Shown here: one piece after another, positions 18,001 through 26,848 of the stretch | Position numbering within the stretch: the stretch's first letter is position 1 | How the letters are laid out: each line of letters begins with the position of its first letter | Source: Planctomycetaceae bacterium | Lineage (GTDB): Bacteria; Planctomycetota; Planctomycetia; Pirellulales; Pirellulaceae | Direction of reading: 5' to 3' | DNA: 54,221 bases | Assembly: GCA_024638965.1 (NCBI GenBank) | Contig: JAHEJI010000011.1 | Coordinates: 1-54,221, forward strand | Position numbers and translations under genes: made by a program | The notes under the pieces: generated by a model | What the model saw: only the letters and a program-made list of their open reading frames with translations | Databases searched by the model: none | What the model was told of the DNA's origin: nothing

Positions 18001-18958
18001 GTTCGGATACACGGCAACCTTGTGGGCTGCAATGGCCTGCAACATTCGCGGCATTTACCACTTTAGCCCGCTCGACCCGAAACTGATTGGGAAACTTGTC
18101 CACAAACATAAAGGGACGATGCTGGTTGCCACGCCAACGTTTTTGCGGTCTTATTTGAAACGTTGTACACCCGAACAATTTGAATCCCTGGATATCGTCG
18201 TTGCCGGCGCCGAACGATTACCGCCCGAATTGAGCGATGCGTTCGAAGAGAAGTTTGGTGTTCGCCCAGTCGAAGGATATGGCGCGACAGAGCTTTCACC
18301 AATCGCTGCCGTCAACATTCCCAAGTCTCGACAATATGACAAATACCAAGTCGAGCAAAAAGAAGGGACGGTTGGCAGGACTCTCCACCTAATTGCAGCC
18401 AAAGTCACGGACCTCGACACCGGTGAAGAGGTCGGCCCTGACGAATCGGGGATGCTGTGGATCAAAGGGCCAAATGTAATGGAGGGCTACTTGAACCTTC
18501 CAGAAAAGACCGACGAGGTGCTTGTCGATGGCTGGTACAAAACGGGCGATGTCGTTTTGCTTGATGAAGACGGTTTTATCAAAATCACGGGGCGCATGAG
18601 CCGATTTTCAAAGATCGGTGGTGAAATGGTTCCGCACGTCAAAATTGAAGAATTGCTCACCAAGATGGTCGATGCAATCGCGGACGACGACTCTGAAGAC
18701 CAGCCCAATATCGCTGTCACGGCGGTCCCGGACGCAAAAAAAGGCGAACGACTGATCGTGCTCCATACTGAAATTCAGAAACCCGTCGAGGAATTGCGTG
18801 CCGGACTGAAAGAAGCCGAGTTGCCAAACTTGTTCATTCCTGCGCCCGATAGTTTCCTCCAAGTGGAATCGCTTCCGCTGCTCGGCAGTGGCAAACTGGA
18901 TCTCAAAGGCATAAAGCAAATGGCTCTGGAGTTGACCGCGAAAGACGAGAAAAGTTAA
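15053..18958 (+). CDS. Fusion: MFS transporter + PlsC acyltransferase + acyl-ACP synthetase (LplT-Aas type)
   Basis: The 1301-residue protein joins three parts. Residues 1-575 are an MFS transporter (LplT-like) with about twelve hydrophobic segments and a soluble insert near residues 435-535. Residues 580-760 are a PlsC/LPLAT domain with NHASFLDG (histidine 597, aspartate 602) and FPEGSISRTG near 667. Residues 800-1300 are an AMP-binding ligase with TSGSTGTPKGVMLSH, YGATELSP and GWYKTGDVVLLDEDGFIKITGR. In known systems LplT imports lyso-phosphatidylethanolamine and Aas re-acylates it after activating a fatty acid, so the fusion should recycle lysophospholipids at the inner membrane. The start is ATG at 15053. 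It converges with the ATP-grasp gene after six bases. Confidence 0.9.
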   Translation: MSSADLKIAPLQTDFAAEKKAEKNTFTFGIWSPSFQGLLWTNWLTAINDNIFRWFVIGAGKDYVPPEYHGNILMAGTACFVFPYIILASPAGWLADRFSKRNVVVGCKIAEIVIMTVAVIALILSPNSASGEAPNIIGLYLLLFTVLLMGAQSALFAPAKIGKIPELLSEKTISAGNGLFNLATLSAVVIGMVIGGWLADMTGFCGQDNIWLTAVVLVGIATVGTFISFVIRPLPAANPKAKFPVTLIGETIRDIGTLATSGPLFRVALGTIFFFSIAGLAQLNIDAFSAESGAITETDRTPLLVSLVLGLGLGSVLAGFASGKRIELGLVPWGALGMAFFCFLLMFAPADFINEIVFNGKKMIACLMLAGLGVSAGFFDVPLASYLQHRSPIKQRGAILSANNCLMFSGILVLALAFAVLRKPSYEGSLANLPTELQTTQLDASQQQQLKKVVDEFESAWATDGDWTPIVSEYAGKVPEAIRKPAIAELMFVEAKKRKSRDETFAVKYYQQQFPDHQREVRSIVQQTSGLPLFTSRQIFGLMGLLTIPVILYSAWRLPLELTRMFFLFLFKFLYKMRVRGLDNIPDQGPAILVCNHASFLDGAIPMTVIPRRMRTIAWAGNFDNWAFKKWADFINVILMTNGPKSIRDGLNAAADALKQGQLVTIFPEGSISRTGQVRSFRPGLLKIQDKLDQPVPVIPIYIDETWGSIFSYQHGRVFAKFPWPLRRPLSVHIGEPIENPNSMSVIRQAVERLGAESVPFRAEKFKSPTIKFVKQAKNRRFKAKIADSTGQHATGGALLTRCLVLRRLLRKFVIGENEQTVGVLIPPSLGGVVVNLALALDHRVAVNLNYSLSEDLINNCIEQAGIQQVLTTHKVMEKFDYTLSADVYYLDELKDKVTTIDKIVAAFQGFVLPAFALCRWLGLHKTGPKDLLTIVFTSGSTGTPKGVMLSHRNIATNMSAIDQAASFRADDAMVGILPFFHSFGYTATLWAAMACNIRGIYHFSPLDPKLIGKLVHKHKGTMLVATPTFLRSYLKRCTPEQFESLDIVVAGAERLPPELSDAFEEKFGVRPVEGYGATELSPIAAVNIPKSRQYDKYQVEQKEGTVGRTLHLIAAKVTDLDTGEEVGPDESGMLWIKGPNVMEGYLNLPEKTDEVLVDGWYKTGDVVLLDEDGFIKITGRMSRFSKIGGEMVPHVKIEELLTKMVDAIADDDSEDQPNIAVTAVPDAKKGERLIVLHTEIQKPVEELRAGLKEAELPNLFIPAPDSFLQVESLPLLGSGKLDLKGIKQMALELTAKDEKS

Positions 18959-18964
18959 ACGACA

Positions 18965-19876
18965 TTAGCAACAGGCAACATTCATCATTGCCGCAGCAAT
19001 GTTGAAATCTTCAATTTCGCGCAGGTGGCAATAGGAAGTTGTTAACCGCGGATTAACATCAACCACACACTCTCGTTCGCCAATCACCATGTCGATCCCC
19101 ACATAACCTCGCGTTTTCGGCAAAGCGTGAATCGTCTGTCGAGCAAGTTCCAGAGCGCGAGCACGAGTGGTTTCGCATTTGATCGGTTCGGACGAAAGAA
19201 AAACTCCAAAATCGCCGTCCAGAATCTGCCAGGTCGGTGACAGGAGAATTTCATTCGTGTGACCACACAAAACGGAAACACTTGCCGGCCTTCCTTTGAC
19301 AAACTCTTCGACTCGCCATTTGCCCGGTTCAGCTAACGATTCGACCTCCGACCGGTTCTTAATAAGCCTTACCTGTTCGCTACCAGCTCCCAGTGCCGGT
19401 TTGATAATCGACTCGCCTTTCAAGCGTCGGGCAATTTCGCCTCCTCGCGCGACGCTAATGCCTCGACGAGATAACCAACGCGCCGTCTTGTTTTTGTCAG
19501 AGGTCAGCTGAACGAAACTCGCATCTGGACTAACGAGTTTCTCTGCCCAGGGACCGAACCAACAACAAGCATTAAACAAACACCCTTCGCATTCCGGTGC
19601 GATCAAAACGATGAAATTGACCAATTCCGAAAACCTTTTCAGAGATCGGGTAACGTCATCCTTATTCGCCACGGTGGCTTCGACAGAGATGGATTCGATT
19701 CGGTTGAGTCGCGCATCTCGGAGCAAATAAACTTCGAACCCGGCCAGCGTTAGATCATTCGTAAAGCCCTTCAACATCCTCTGGCCTTGCGATTGAAACG
19801 GACAATTCGGATCCGGTAAGTTCCCGTCGATCCAAAGACCACCACCGTAAAGCCACTCGAAGACTAGAACCTTCAT
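18965..19876 (-). CDS. ATP-grasp protein, COG1821/MfnD-like
   Basis: The 303-residue protein begins with MKVLVFEWLYGGG, typical of the COG1821 ATP-grasp family, and shows the ATP-grasp elements GESIIKPALGAGSEQVRLI, the EEFVKGRPASVSVL strand and the metal-binding end DMVIGERECVVDVNPRLTTSY. The archaeal member MfnD joins glutamate to tyramine in methanofuran synthesis, and homologues occur near C1-transfer genes in methylotrophs and planctomycetes. The FhcB-like gene at 52959 supports a C1-carrier role, although 33 kb away. The ATG at 19876 was chosen because it starts the domain; an upstream frame to 20095 adds 73 cysteine-rich residues without family character. Confidence 0.8.
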   Translation of the reverse strand: MKVLVFEWLYGGGLWIDGNLPDPNCPFQSQGQRMLKGFTNDLTLAGFEVYLLRDARLNRIESISVEATVANKDDVTRSLKRFSELVNFIVLIAPECEGCLFNACCWFGPWAEKLVSPDASFVQLTSDKNKTARWLSRRGISVARGGEIARRLKGESIIKPALGAGSEQVRLIKNRSEVESLAEPGKWRVEEFVKGRPASVSVLCGHTNEILLSPTWQILDGDFGVFLSSEPIKCETTRARALELARQTIHALPKTRGYVGIDMVIGERECVVDVNPRLTTSYCHLREIEDFNIAAAMMNVACC

Positions 19877-20190
19877 ACCGACAATGCCTTGAGGATATTG
19901 GTCATGCAAACTTCTAAAACATCGTGACGATTGACGATGTTTAACTCCATGAGAGCATCCGTTCGGTATTTTGCAATCACGTCCGCAACGCCAAAGCACG
20001 GTACAGAATCGACAACCGCAATATTGGTTAACCTTGACGATCAGCAAAATATTGATGAAAAAATCGGCTGCAACGCGTGGCGGGATCGGCTCCAATCCGA
20101 TTCACGTGGTTTGCTTTACATTCCGACGAGGTTGTTTACAATCTGAATGACCAAGTGTCCATATGATGAAGGCATTACAGGCGAATTATT
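19877..20190. other. Divergent intergenic region
   Basis: About 310 bases lie between the ATP-grasp gene (minus) and the second STAS gene (plus). No repeat, hairpin or RNA gene was seen. It should contain both promoters, but no clear boxes were found. Confidence 0.4.
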
Positions 20191-20556
20191 GTGGCAACTC
20201 TTTTGACGCGTACCGAAGGCGATATCCTGATCGCCTATTTTCAAGATGTCAGGATCATTGACGAAACCCGAATTCAGAGCTTGGGGCAGGAATTGAATGA
20301 TCTGGTCAGCAATTCGGACACGAAAAAAATTGTTCTGAACTTTCGAAACGTCAGTTTCATGTCTTCGGCAATGATTGGAAAACTGATCCAGTTTGGGAAG
20401 AAGTGCAAGTCGATTGATGTCCACCTTCGGTTGTGCAATATCAACGACAACGTTGAGGAGGTGTTTACATTGATGAAATTGGACAAGGTCTTTAAAATCG
20501 ACAACGACGAAGAAAAATCCATCGCTGGCTTCAGCAAGAAAGGTTGGTTTGGCTGA
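20191..20556 (+). CDS. Second STAS-domain anti-sigma factor antagonist
   Basis: This 121-residue STAS protein has the phospho-acceptor region VSFMSSAMIGKLIQF followed by DVHLRLCNINDNVEEVFTLMKLDKVF, the usual regulatory helix. It starts with GTG at 20191. It has no kinase gene beside it, in contrast to the STAS protein at 13370-13732, so it is an orphan that may respond to a kinase elsewhere. Sequence around the serine differs (FMSSAMI against FFSSQAI), which argues for a related but separate function. Confidence 0.88.
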   Translation: MATLLTRTEGDILIAYFQDVRIIDETRIQSLGQELNDLVSNSDTKKIVLNFRNVSFMSSAMIGKLIQFGKKCKSIDVHLRLCNINDNVEEVFTLMKLDKVFKIDNDEEKSIAGFSKKGWFG

Positions 20557-20595
20557 ACGATCCCAGCCTTCCGGTTTGAATTGAAACGGTTCAGC

Positions 20596-21618
20596 TCAAT
20601 TTTCTTTTTCGCTGCCGATTTCGGCAATGACCAACGTCAGCCCAAACCCAATGCCGATCAAGGCGAGTGAACCTCCCAGCTGCATTGCGTTCGGGACAAA
20701 AAACTCGGTTGGCCAATCTTCTTTATCGATGGATGAAATCGACTCCGCAGTGACGATCTGTCCCTTGACCAGCTGCCCAGGCTCAGGCTCGACACCGTTT
20801 TGAAACGGAAACAATCCTACCGTCGATCCGATCAAGAGCCCCAGTAAGACACCCAACGTTGGTTTACGGTATTTATTCAACAACCACTGAAGCAAGTTTC
20901 CGACTGCAGCAACACCGATGACCACACCCAAACCAACCGGTAGCACCACCGACAGTGCGGGCTCCAGGGCAGCGGCAAAGTCGCGATTCCGGAGAGCTTC
21001 TTTGAAGGTGTCGATGGCAGACAAGATGGGAACGTATTGACCCATCAACAGAAGCAAATAACCTCCTGACAATCCGGGAAGAATCATCGCGCTTGCTCCC
21101 GCTACCCCAGCAACAAACAGGACTAACCAATTGGAATCAGCTGAACCTACGACTCCCATGGCTTGCAAGACGGCCAGCACAACCATCGCTAAAAACGAAA
21201 ATACAGCTGCAATGACAAAGCCCTTCGTGGCAGGTCTGCCTAAACGCCAGACGATGGGAATTCCACCCAACGTCAATCCAATGAACAGGCTATACATGAC
21301 CCATCTGTAATCGACGACCAGATCTTTAAGCAGTCCCGCCAGCAAAAGGATGCCGAGTCCTGCTGCACCCACAACACATCCCAGCAACATTAGCGATCGA
21401 AAACGAAATCGAAATCGCGTTACATCAGCTACGGCACCAATGAAACGGGGGTAGATTCCAGCGGCCAGCAACATTGTCCCGCCACTTATGCCAGGCACCA
21501 GATTCGCTAACCCCATCAAGACACCCCCGAACAGCGACCTGGAAACGAGGGTGGGAGTGCTGAGATTGTCGAATTCTCCGCCGTTATTGCGAGTGTTTAC
21601 TTCCGAAAAGCGAATCAT
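20596..21618 (-). CDS. DUF368 membrane protein (PopT-type polyprenyl-phosphate transporter)
   Basis: The 340-residue integral membrane protein carries the family signature GLANLVPGISGGTMLLAAGIYP near residue 30 and about eight to ten hydrophobic segments, including a second copy of the motif as ILPGLSGGYLLLLMGQY. DUF368 members (PopT) recycle undecaprenyl phosphate across the inner membrane for cell-wall and glycan synthesis. The ATG at 21618 is preferred; an upstream frame to 21678 adds 20 residues. It stands alone and converges with the STAS gene. The assignment to lipid-carrier recycling comes from the family, not from the context. Confidence 0.88.
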   Translation of the reverse strand: MIRFSEVNTRNNGGEFDNLSTPTLVSRSLFGGVLMGLANLVPGISGGTMLLAAGIYPRFIGAVADVTRFRFRFRSLMLLGCVVGAAGLGILLLAGLLKDLVVDYRWVMYSLFIGLTLGGIPIVWRLGRPATKGFVIAAVFSFLAMVVLAVLQAMGVVGSADSNWLVLFVAGVAGASAMILPGLSGGYLLLLMGQYVPILSAIDTFKEALRNRDFAAALEPALSVVLPVGLGVVIGVAAVGNLLQWLLNKYRKPTLGVLLGLLIGSTVGLFPFQNGVEPEPGQLVKGQIVTAESISSIDKEDWPTEFFVPNAMQLGGSLALIGIGFGLTLVIAEIGSEKEN

Positions 21619-22144
21619 TCGAGGTCTTAATAAATGTATTTGTCGAAAATGAAAAGAACTGGGCTGTTGATACAACAAGATTGAGTCTTCGGAAATCCGC
21701 CTGAATGAGGTCGTGAGAACTCAAAAACGCGATTTTTTCTAGTCCAGAAAATAAAAAAACGGCCGCAACCCACCCTCAAATTGCCTGTTTGCCCAATCTT
21801 TACACATAAAACAAACTTGTCAGGTGATTTTGCTGGAACGAGCAGCTTTATCTATCATCAACGTTCGCCCGATAGGTGTAACCGTTTTTGCCGTAACTTG
21901 AAACCTTCGATTCGCGCAACATTCGCATTTTTATGTGGTGATTTTTGCAAACCATGATAAGTTGACGGCAGAAAAATTTACACGTACGAGTATGTTCGTT
22001 TGCAGTGAATACCGGACGAAATGGCGGAAAAGCGCGGAGATGGGATTGCCGCATGAGTTGAATTGATTCAACTCGATTTCGGACTATGCAACCACGAGAA
22101 CGACGACGAGATTAAACGACTCAGGGAACGCCACATAGGCAAAG
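21619..22144. other. Intergenic region without recognised features
   Basis: About 525 bases lie between the DUF368 gene (minus) and ispE (plus). A 68-codon minus-strand frame at 21848-22054 is rich in Cys, His and basic residues but matches nothing I know. No RNA gene, repeat or terminator was seen. Confidence 0.4.
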
Positions 22145-23104
22145 ATGAGAATCCGATTTTTAGGGAGCGAAATCGAAATTCTTACGCCGGCAAAAGTAAA
22201 CTTTTTCCTAGAGCTACTTGGCCGACGTGAGGATGGATTTCACGAATTAGAGACGGTTATTTCTAGCGTATCTCTTTTTGATACAGTGCGGTTCCATTCT
22301 CGTAACGACGATCAAATTCGGATTCGGATTTCTCAAACCAGTGACAATTCAAAAAAGGAGTTTATTCCGACGGATGAACGCAACCTGATCGTGCGGGCCA
22401 TGAAACTCTGTCGCAAGACACACTTGGGTTACAACAATCAACGCGTGACAGGAAGTTACGGCGCAGACATTGAATGCATAAAACGAATTCCATCTGAAGC
22501 CGGATTGGGTGGAGCGTCGGGTAATGCGGCAGCGGCAATCATTGCCGCAAATCGACTTTGGCAATGCAACTTTACTTTAAAGCAGATGCAACAAATCGGT
22601 GCCCAACTCGGGAGCGACGTTCCGTATTTCCTTTCTGGTGGAACGGCCGTGTGTCGTGGGCGGGGCGAGCAAGTTAGCCGGGTCAGCGGACCCACAGGTC
22701 AGTGGATTGTGATTGCCAAACCACCAGTCGGTTTGTCAACGAAGCAAGTGTTCGGAAATTGTTCAGTGCCGGAAGAACTCGAATCACCCAGATCGCTTTT
22801 GGCCTATTTGTCCAGTGGCCACGCTCAAAAAATCGGCAGCAGATTGTTCAATCGTTTGCAGATATACGCTTCAGAAATGACAGACTGGATTGATCGACTA
22901 CAGGCCTCGTTTTCCCGTGTTAACTGTCTTGGCCACCAAATGACAGGTAGTGGATCAAGCTATTTCGGTGTGTTTTTTAGTCGAATTGCGGCATCTAATG
23001 CCGCGAATTGCTTGTCTAATCGTCACCCAAACGCAAAGATTTTTACGTGCCATACACTCAATCAGTTTCAATTAACCAAATCTCGGGCGATTGCGGTTGA
23101 GTGA
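22145..23104 (+). CDS. ispE: 4-diphosphocytidyl-2-C-methyl-D-erythritol kinase
   Basis: IspE is a GHMP kinase of the MEP isoprenoid pathway that phosphorylates CDP-methylerythritol. The 319 residues show the opening segment LTPAKVNFFLELLGRREDGFHEL, the ATP loop PSEAGLGGASGNAAAAI near residue 120, LGSDVPYFLSGGTAVCRGRGE and the late motif MTGSGSSYFGVF. The reading frame starts with ATG at 22145. It ends nine bases before spoVG-like translation would start, with GAGGGAG between them. The neighbourhood ispE-spoVG is also found in Firmicutes. Confidence 0.94.
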   Translation: MRIRFLGSEIEILTPAKVNFFLELLGRREDGFHELETVISSVSLFDTVRFHSRNDDQIRIRISQTSDNSKKEFIPTDERNLIVRAMKLCRKTHLGYNNQRVTGSYGADIECIKRIPSEAGLGGASGNAAAAIIAANRLWQCNFTLKQMQQIGAQLGSDVPYFLSGGTAVCRGRGEQVSRVSGPTGQWIVIAKPPVGLSTKQVFGNCSVPEELESPRSLLAYLSSGHAQKIGSRLFNRLQIYASEMTDWIDRLQASFSRVNCLGHQMTGSGSSYFGVFFSRIAASNAANCLSNRHPNAKIFTCHTLNQFQLTKSRAIAVE

Positions 23105-23116
23105 GGGAGTTTTGTG

Positions 23117-23713
23117 ATGCAAATAACCGAAGTCAGAATCAAGCTTATGGAAAGCGCGGAGGATCGCCTGCGCGGGTTTTGTAGCATCACTTTCGACGAC
23201 TGTTTCGTCGTTCGGGATCTCAAGATCATCGAAGGCAACAACGGGCCCTTTGTCGCCATGCCAAGTCGCAAACTGACGTCTCATTGCAGTAAATGTCGAA
23301 CCAAAAATCATCTTCGTGCCCGGTACTGCAACCAATGCGGGACCCGCTTGAAAAATGAAGAACTGGCTTATGATCAAAATGGCCGTGCAAAGTTATACGC
23401 CGACATTGCCCATCCAGTTAACGCCAAATGCCGAGAAATGATCCAGGATCGAGTTATCCTCGAACTCAACCGCGAGATTGAGTTGGCGGGTCGGCCCGGC
23501 TACAAATCGAGATACGATGATGACTACGATCTGATCGTGAAAAACCGAAAAACCGATAATCGAAAGTCGCGGGACGAGCCAAGACACCAGTCTCGAACCG
23601 ACTCTGGCCACGGGACTCAAGTGACGTCCCACTCAAAACAGGACCAGCCAGAGAAGTCAGATGCGAAAGATGCCCCTACAGACGGCGGATTTGGGAAGGG
23701 TGTTTTCGAATAG
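23117..23713 (+). CDS. spoVG: SpoVG-family protein with an inserted zinc ribbon
   Basis: The 198-residue protein starts with the SpoVG fold: [10 protein letters not shown], then [21 protein letters not shown] and [10 protein letters not shown]. In ordinary SpoVG the next segment leads directly to DIAHPIN. Here a C4 zinc ribbon (HCSKC...[10 protein letters not shown], near residues 56-77) is placed between them, and the fold resumes with [22 protein letters not shown] charged, disordered tail of about 75 residues rich in Asp, Lys and Ser follows. SpoVG binds nucleic acid and affects septation and gene expression in Firmicutes. GAGGGAG in front supports the ATG at 23117 over the GTG one codon earlier. 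Confidence 0.87.
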   Translation: MQITEVRIKLMESAEDRLRGFCSITFDDCFVVRDLKIIEGNNGPFVAMPSRKLTSHCSKCRTKNHLRARYCNQCGTRLKNEELAYDQNGRAKLYADIAHPVNAKCREMIQDRVILELNREIELAGRPGYKSRYDDDYDLIVKNRKTDNRKSRDEPRHQSRTDSGHGTQVTSHSKQDQPEKSDAKDAPTDGGFGKGVFE

Positions 23714-23974
23714 AGCTAATGGATCGATGTCCACACTGGGGTCGGCCGTTAATTCAGTTTAATTCCTATAAACGGATTCTGGCTCGATCCACGCCACAAA
23801 TGGGCCGATTATTAGCCTGTTGGGGTGAAAACTTGACCCTTTTTAATTGGCCCAACTATACTTGAACTCATGTCTAGACATCGATTCTATGTGGCCGATG
23901 TCCGTGCTTACTTGACGGAACAGTTTAGCCGTCTTTCATTTTTGTTGGCGGTCAAGATTAGCTGAGTGCTCCTT

Positions 23975-25240
23975 ATGCAACGATTTCTCAAAAGAATTCT
24001 ACTTCTCGCAGTTATGATCGCGTTCAGCGCCTCGCCAAACCTATCGCTCAATGCTCAAGTCGATTCAGCGAGTCCCAAACCACTCGCGACGGGCGTTCTA
24101 AATGTAATCGAACCGGAGCTCGATGCGCGAGACAGCTTTACGATTCCGTTGCCGCTACCTGGTCTCAACGCTACCCAATACAAGCCCAACTTTATTCCGA
24201 TGCAATACACGTTGTACGGTCAGACGCGAAAGATCGTCTTTTTTCGCGATGTGTGGCAATATGAATTCGGATTCCTGGGTTTGCGTCAAATTCAAGTTGA
24301 CGGCAAAAACGTTTGGTACATGGTTTATCGAATTCGCAATCCAGGAAAAACCTTAACCTACGAACAGGTCAAAGAGGATCCGCGATTTGATCATGTGAAA
24401 AATCAGGGACTGCGTAACAAAGGCGATGTTGAAGTAGCACAATTCTTACCAAGGTTTTCGCTGGAAGGATGGGCGTCGGAACCTAACGGGCAATACCGCC
24501 GCGTCGTTTACCGTGATCAAGTTTCGCCCGACCTGGTGAAACTGATACAGAATCGTGAGGATCCGAATCGACATCTACTAAACACGTACGAGATGTCCCA
24601 GGCGAAGATCCCGGTTTCGACGGATCCGACCGACCCGGGAGTATGGGGCGTCGCTATCTGGAAAGATGTCGATCCGACGATTGATTACGTAAGTGTATTT
24701 GTGAGTGGCTTGACCAACGCGTATCGAATTAGTTCGAAAAACGGGAAAATCGGTTTCAAATACCGTACATTGCAACTTAATTTTTGGCGTCCCGGGGATA
24801 CTGCCGAAGAGATCAAAGACAGAATCGATTACGGAATTCCGCTGGTCGATGATTCTCAGGAACAAGTCGAAATCTGCCGCCGCTATTATCTTCCTGGCCC
24901 AGTTTTACGCGCCTATCGTGTGGATAAAACCGCTAATCAGAACATACTGGTTCTCGAAGCTGATGCCGAAATTAGCTTCTCTACCTTCAAGTCACCCTTC
25001 GCGCCGCAGTTGGATAGCGGCACTCTCCCACCAGCCCTGGTCAAGGCATTCGCCGATTCTGGCATCTCACTGCCCAACGATGTCGCCATCGCAACTCTGG
25101 TCAACGGCATTAAATGGCGGTTCAAGGATTCTGAGGGTACGAATTATATCCTGAAAATCGAGCCTCAGTATTGGGAGCCCACCGTGGATAATTCGATTCG
25201 CTTCATCAAAAGCCTTGATCATATGTGGATTTATCGCTAA
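23975..25240 (+). CDS. Secreted protein of unknown function
   Basis: The 421-residue protein starts with a signal-peptide-like N-terminus (basic MQRFLKR, hydrophobic [13 protein letters not shown], possible cleavage after LNAQ). The mature part is rich in Trp, Tyr and beta-type sequence ([27 protein letters not shown]) and looks like an all-beta exported protein. I do not recognise a named domain, but the mix resembles conserved planctomycete hypothetical proteins. GTG at 23966 is another start three codons earlier. It precedes rpmA by 41 bases on the same strand, without evidence of shared function. Confidence 0.78.
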   Translation: MQRFLKRILLLAVMIAFSASPNLSLNAQVDSASPKPLATGVLNVIEPELDARDSFTIPLPLPGLNATQYKPNFIPMQYTLYGQTRKIVFFRDVWQYEFGFLGLRQIQVDGKNVWYMVYRIRNPGKTLTYEQVKEDPRFDHVKNQGLRNKGDVEVAQFLPRFSLEGWASEPNGQYRRVVYRDQVSPDLVKLIQNREDPNRHLLNTYEMSQAKIPVSTDPTDPGVWGVAIWKDVDPTIDYVSVFVSGLTNAYRISSKNGKIGFKYRTLQLNFWRPGDTAEEIKDRIDYGIPLVDDSQEQVEICRRYYLPGPVLRAYRVDKTANQNILVLEADAEISFSTFKSPFAPQLDSGTLPPALVKAFADSGISLPNDVAIATLVNGIKWRFKDSEGTNYILKIEPQYWEPTVDNSIRFIKSLDHMWIYR

Positions 25241-25281
25241 ACTCCGAGGTTTCACATTTCAATCGACATTTGAGGCAAATC

Positions 25282-25533
25282 ATGGCACATAAGAAAGGTC
25301 AGGGCTCCAGTCGAAACGGTCGCGACTCCAATGCTCAACGCCGTGGCGTAAAAAAGTTCGGTGGCGAACACGTTCGCGCCGGCAATATTCTGATTCGTCA
25401 GTGTGGTAACAAATGGCACCCTGGCAAGGGTGTGGGTCAAGGCAAAGACTACACTTTGTTCGCGCTGACCGACGGCCAAGTGATGTTTGATCGTGACGGA
25501 CGACGAGTCAATATCGTTGTTGAAAACAACTGA
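25282..25533 (+). CDS. rpmA: 50S ribosomal protein L27
   Basis: L27 sits near the peptidyl-transferase centre of the large ribosomal subunit. The 83-residue product begins [20 protein letters not shown] and continues [20 protein letters not shown], then [21 protein letters not shown], matching the family along its length. The true start is ATG at 25282, with GAGG before it; a frame opening at 25225 is not needed. L21, which usually precedes L27, is not immediately upstream. obgE follows after a strong terminator, the common rpmA-obgE order. Confidence 0.97.
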   Translation: MAHKKGQGSSRNGRDSNAQRRGVKKFGGEHVRAGNILIRQCGNKWHPGKGVGQGKDYTLFALTDGQVMFDRDGRRVNIVVENN

Positions 25534-25595
25534 TCGACCAGAAGGTCTGCCACGTGGTAGCGTGCGAATTTGACGCGGCCAATGGAACAATGACT

Positions 25596-25622
25596 GGGTG
25601 CCTTTTTTGGCATCCTTTTTTT
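25596..25622 (+). terminator. Rho-independent terminator after rpmA
   Basis: GGGTGCC (25596-25602) and GGCATCC (25609-25615) pair over seven positions with one G-U pair, enclosing a T6 loop, and are followed by seven Ts (25616-25622). This is the clearest intrinsic terminator in the window and lies 62 bases after the rpmA stop. It implies that obgE has its own promoter or depends on read-through. Confidence 0.78.
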
Positions 25623-25765
25623 GCGCCCCATATTTATATTATGAACGTTTTCGATACTTTAGCTTTCACAAAAAAGGGAGGTTGAGGCTCCCGCCGAACT
25701 TTGGTTCGTCGATTTCACATTTCTCGACAGGAGCCTCGACCTCCCGTCAAAAAGTACCCGGGTTC

Positions 25766-26767
25766 GTGTTCGTAGACCGCGTAGAAGTCGAAGCAACCGC
25801 CGGCAATGGCGGAAATGGCTGTATGAGCTTTCGGCGCGAAAGGTACGTTCCCCGCGGAGGGCCCGATGGTGGCGATGGGGGTGATGGCGGCAGCGTAATC
25901 ATCGTCGCCAAACCGGGTGTCAACAGTCTGGTTAACCTCTCGCATCGGAGACTGCTCAAAGCCAAAAATGGTACCAACGGAATGGGCTCAAATCGTCAGG
26001 GCCGCGCAGGTGAGGATATCACGATTGAAGTCCCTCCGGGCACCGTCGTCATTGATTCGGCCAATAAGCTGGTCCTCAAAGATCTAGCCGCCGAAAACGA
26101 TTCCGTCATCGCAGCCCGCGGCGGAAAAGGTGGGAAAGGCAATACAAGATTCAAATCGTCGACCAATCGAGCCCCACGACAATGGACTCCCGGAGGTGAG
26201 GGTGAATACAAACGTCTGATTCTCGAACTCAAGGTCATTGCCGACGTGGGCTTGATTGGCAAACCCAACGCGGGGAAAAGCACGCTTCTCAGCCGGTTGT
26301 CGAGTGCCAAGCCCGAAATTGCGAATTATCCGTTTACAACGAAATATCCAAACCTGGGGCAAGTCAAAATCGACCAGGATCGAAGTTTTGTTCTTGCCGA
26401 TATTCCCGGACTGATTGAAGGTGCCCACGCAGGAGTTGGTCTGGGACATGACTTTTTGAAACATATTGAGCGAGCCGGAATCCTCGTGCATCTGGTCGAA
26501 CCTACCCCCCTAGACCAATCCAACCCGATCGAGAACTACTTGTCGATTCGAAACGAACTTGAACAATATAATGACCAGCTCAAAGATCGACCTGAAATTG
26601 TTGTGGTCACCAAATCCGAACTGCCTGGATCCTCGGCAGTCCAACAGAGCCTTCAGAAACACACCAGAGATGAAGTGCTCCTAATCTCTGCAGTAACAGG
26701 TGCTGGACTGCCTGTTTTAATTCGTCGGATTGCTCAAGCTCTGGATCAATACACCGTGTCTTGTTAA
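25766..26767 (+). CDS. obgE: Obg-family GTPase (ObgE/CgtA)
   Basis: Obg acts in 50S ribosome assembly and stress control. The 333-residue frame begins with the GTG at 25766 reading FVDRVEVEATAGNGGNGCMSF, the family's usual first residues, then the glycine-rich Obg domain (GGPDGGDGGDGG) and the GTPase core. The P-loop is GKPNAGKSTLLSRL, switch I contains YPFTTKYPNLG, G3 is ADIPGLIEG and the NKxD position reads VTKSE. A longer frame reaching upstream to 25598 has no family sequence in its first 56 codons. The C-terminal OCT domain seen in some Obg proteins is absent. Confidence 0.94.
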   Translation: MFVDRVEVEATAGNGGNGCMSFRRERYVPRGGPDGGDGGDGGSVIIVAKPGVNSLVNLSHRRLLKAKNGTNGMGSNRQGRAGEDITIEVPPGTVVIDSANKLVLKDLAAENDSVIAARGGKGGKGNTRFKSSTNRAPRQWTPGGEGEYKRLILELKVIADVGLIGKPNAGKSTLLSRLSSAKPEIANYPFTTKYPNLGQVKIDQDRSFVLADIPGLIEGAHAGVGLGHDFLKHIERAGILVHLVEPTPLDQSNPIENYLSIRNELEQYNDQLKDRPEIVVVTKSELPGSSAVQQSLQKHTRDEVLLISAVTGAGLPVLIRRIAQALDQYTVSC

Positions 26768-26848
26768 CGGCAAACTAGCACTGAGGTTGAAATAAGCAGT
26801 CCATCGTTACCCACTCAGAATCATTTCGTATTTTAGGCTGAAGACAAG

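Noticed and set aside
21848-22054. 68-codon Cys/His-rich minus-strand frame
   Set aside because: No recognisable family, no ribosome-binding site and no neighbour that would explain it; kept only as a remark.
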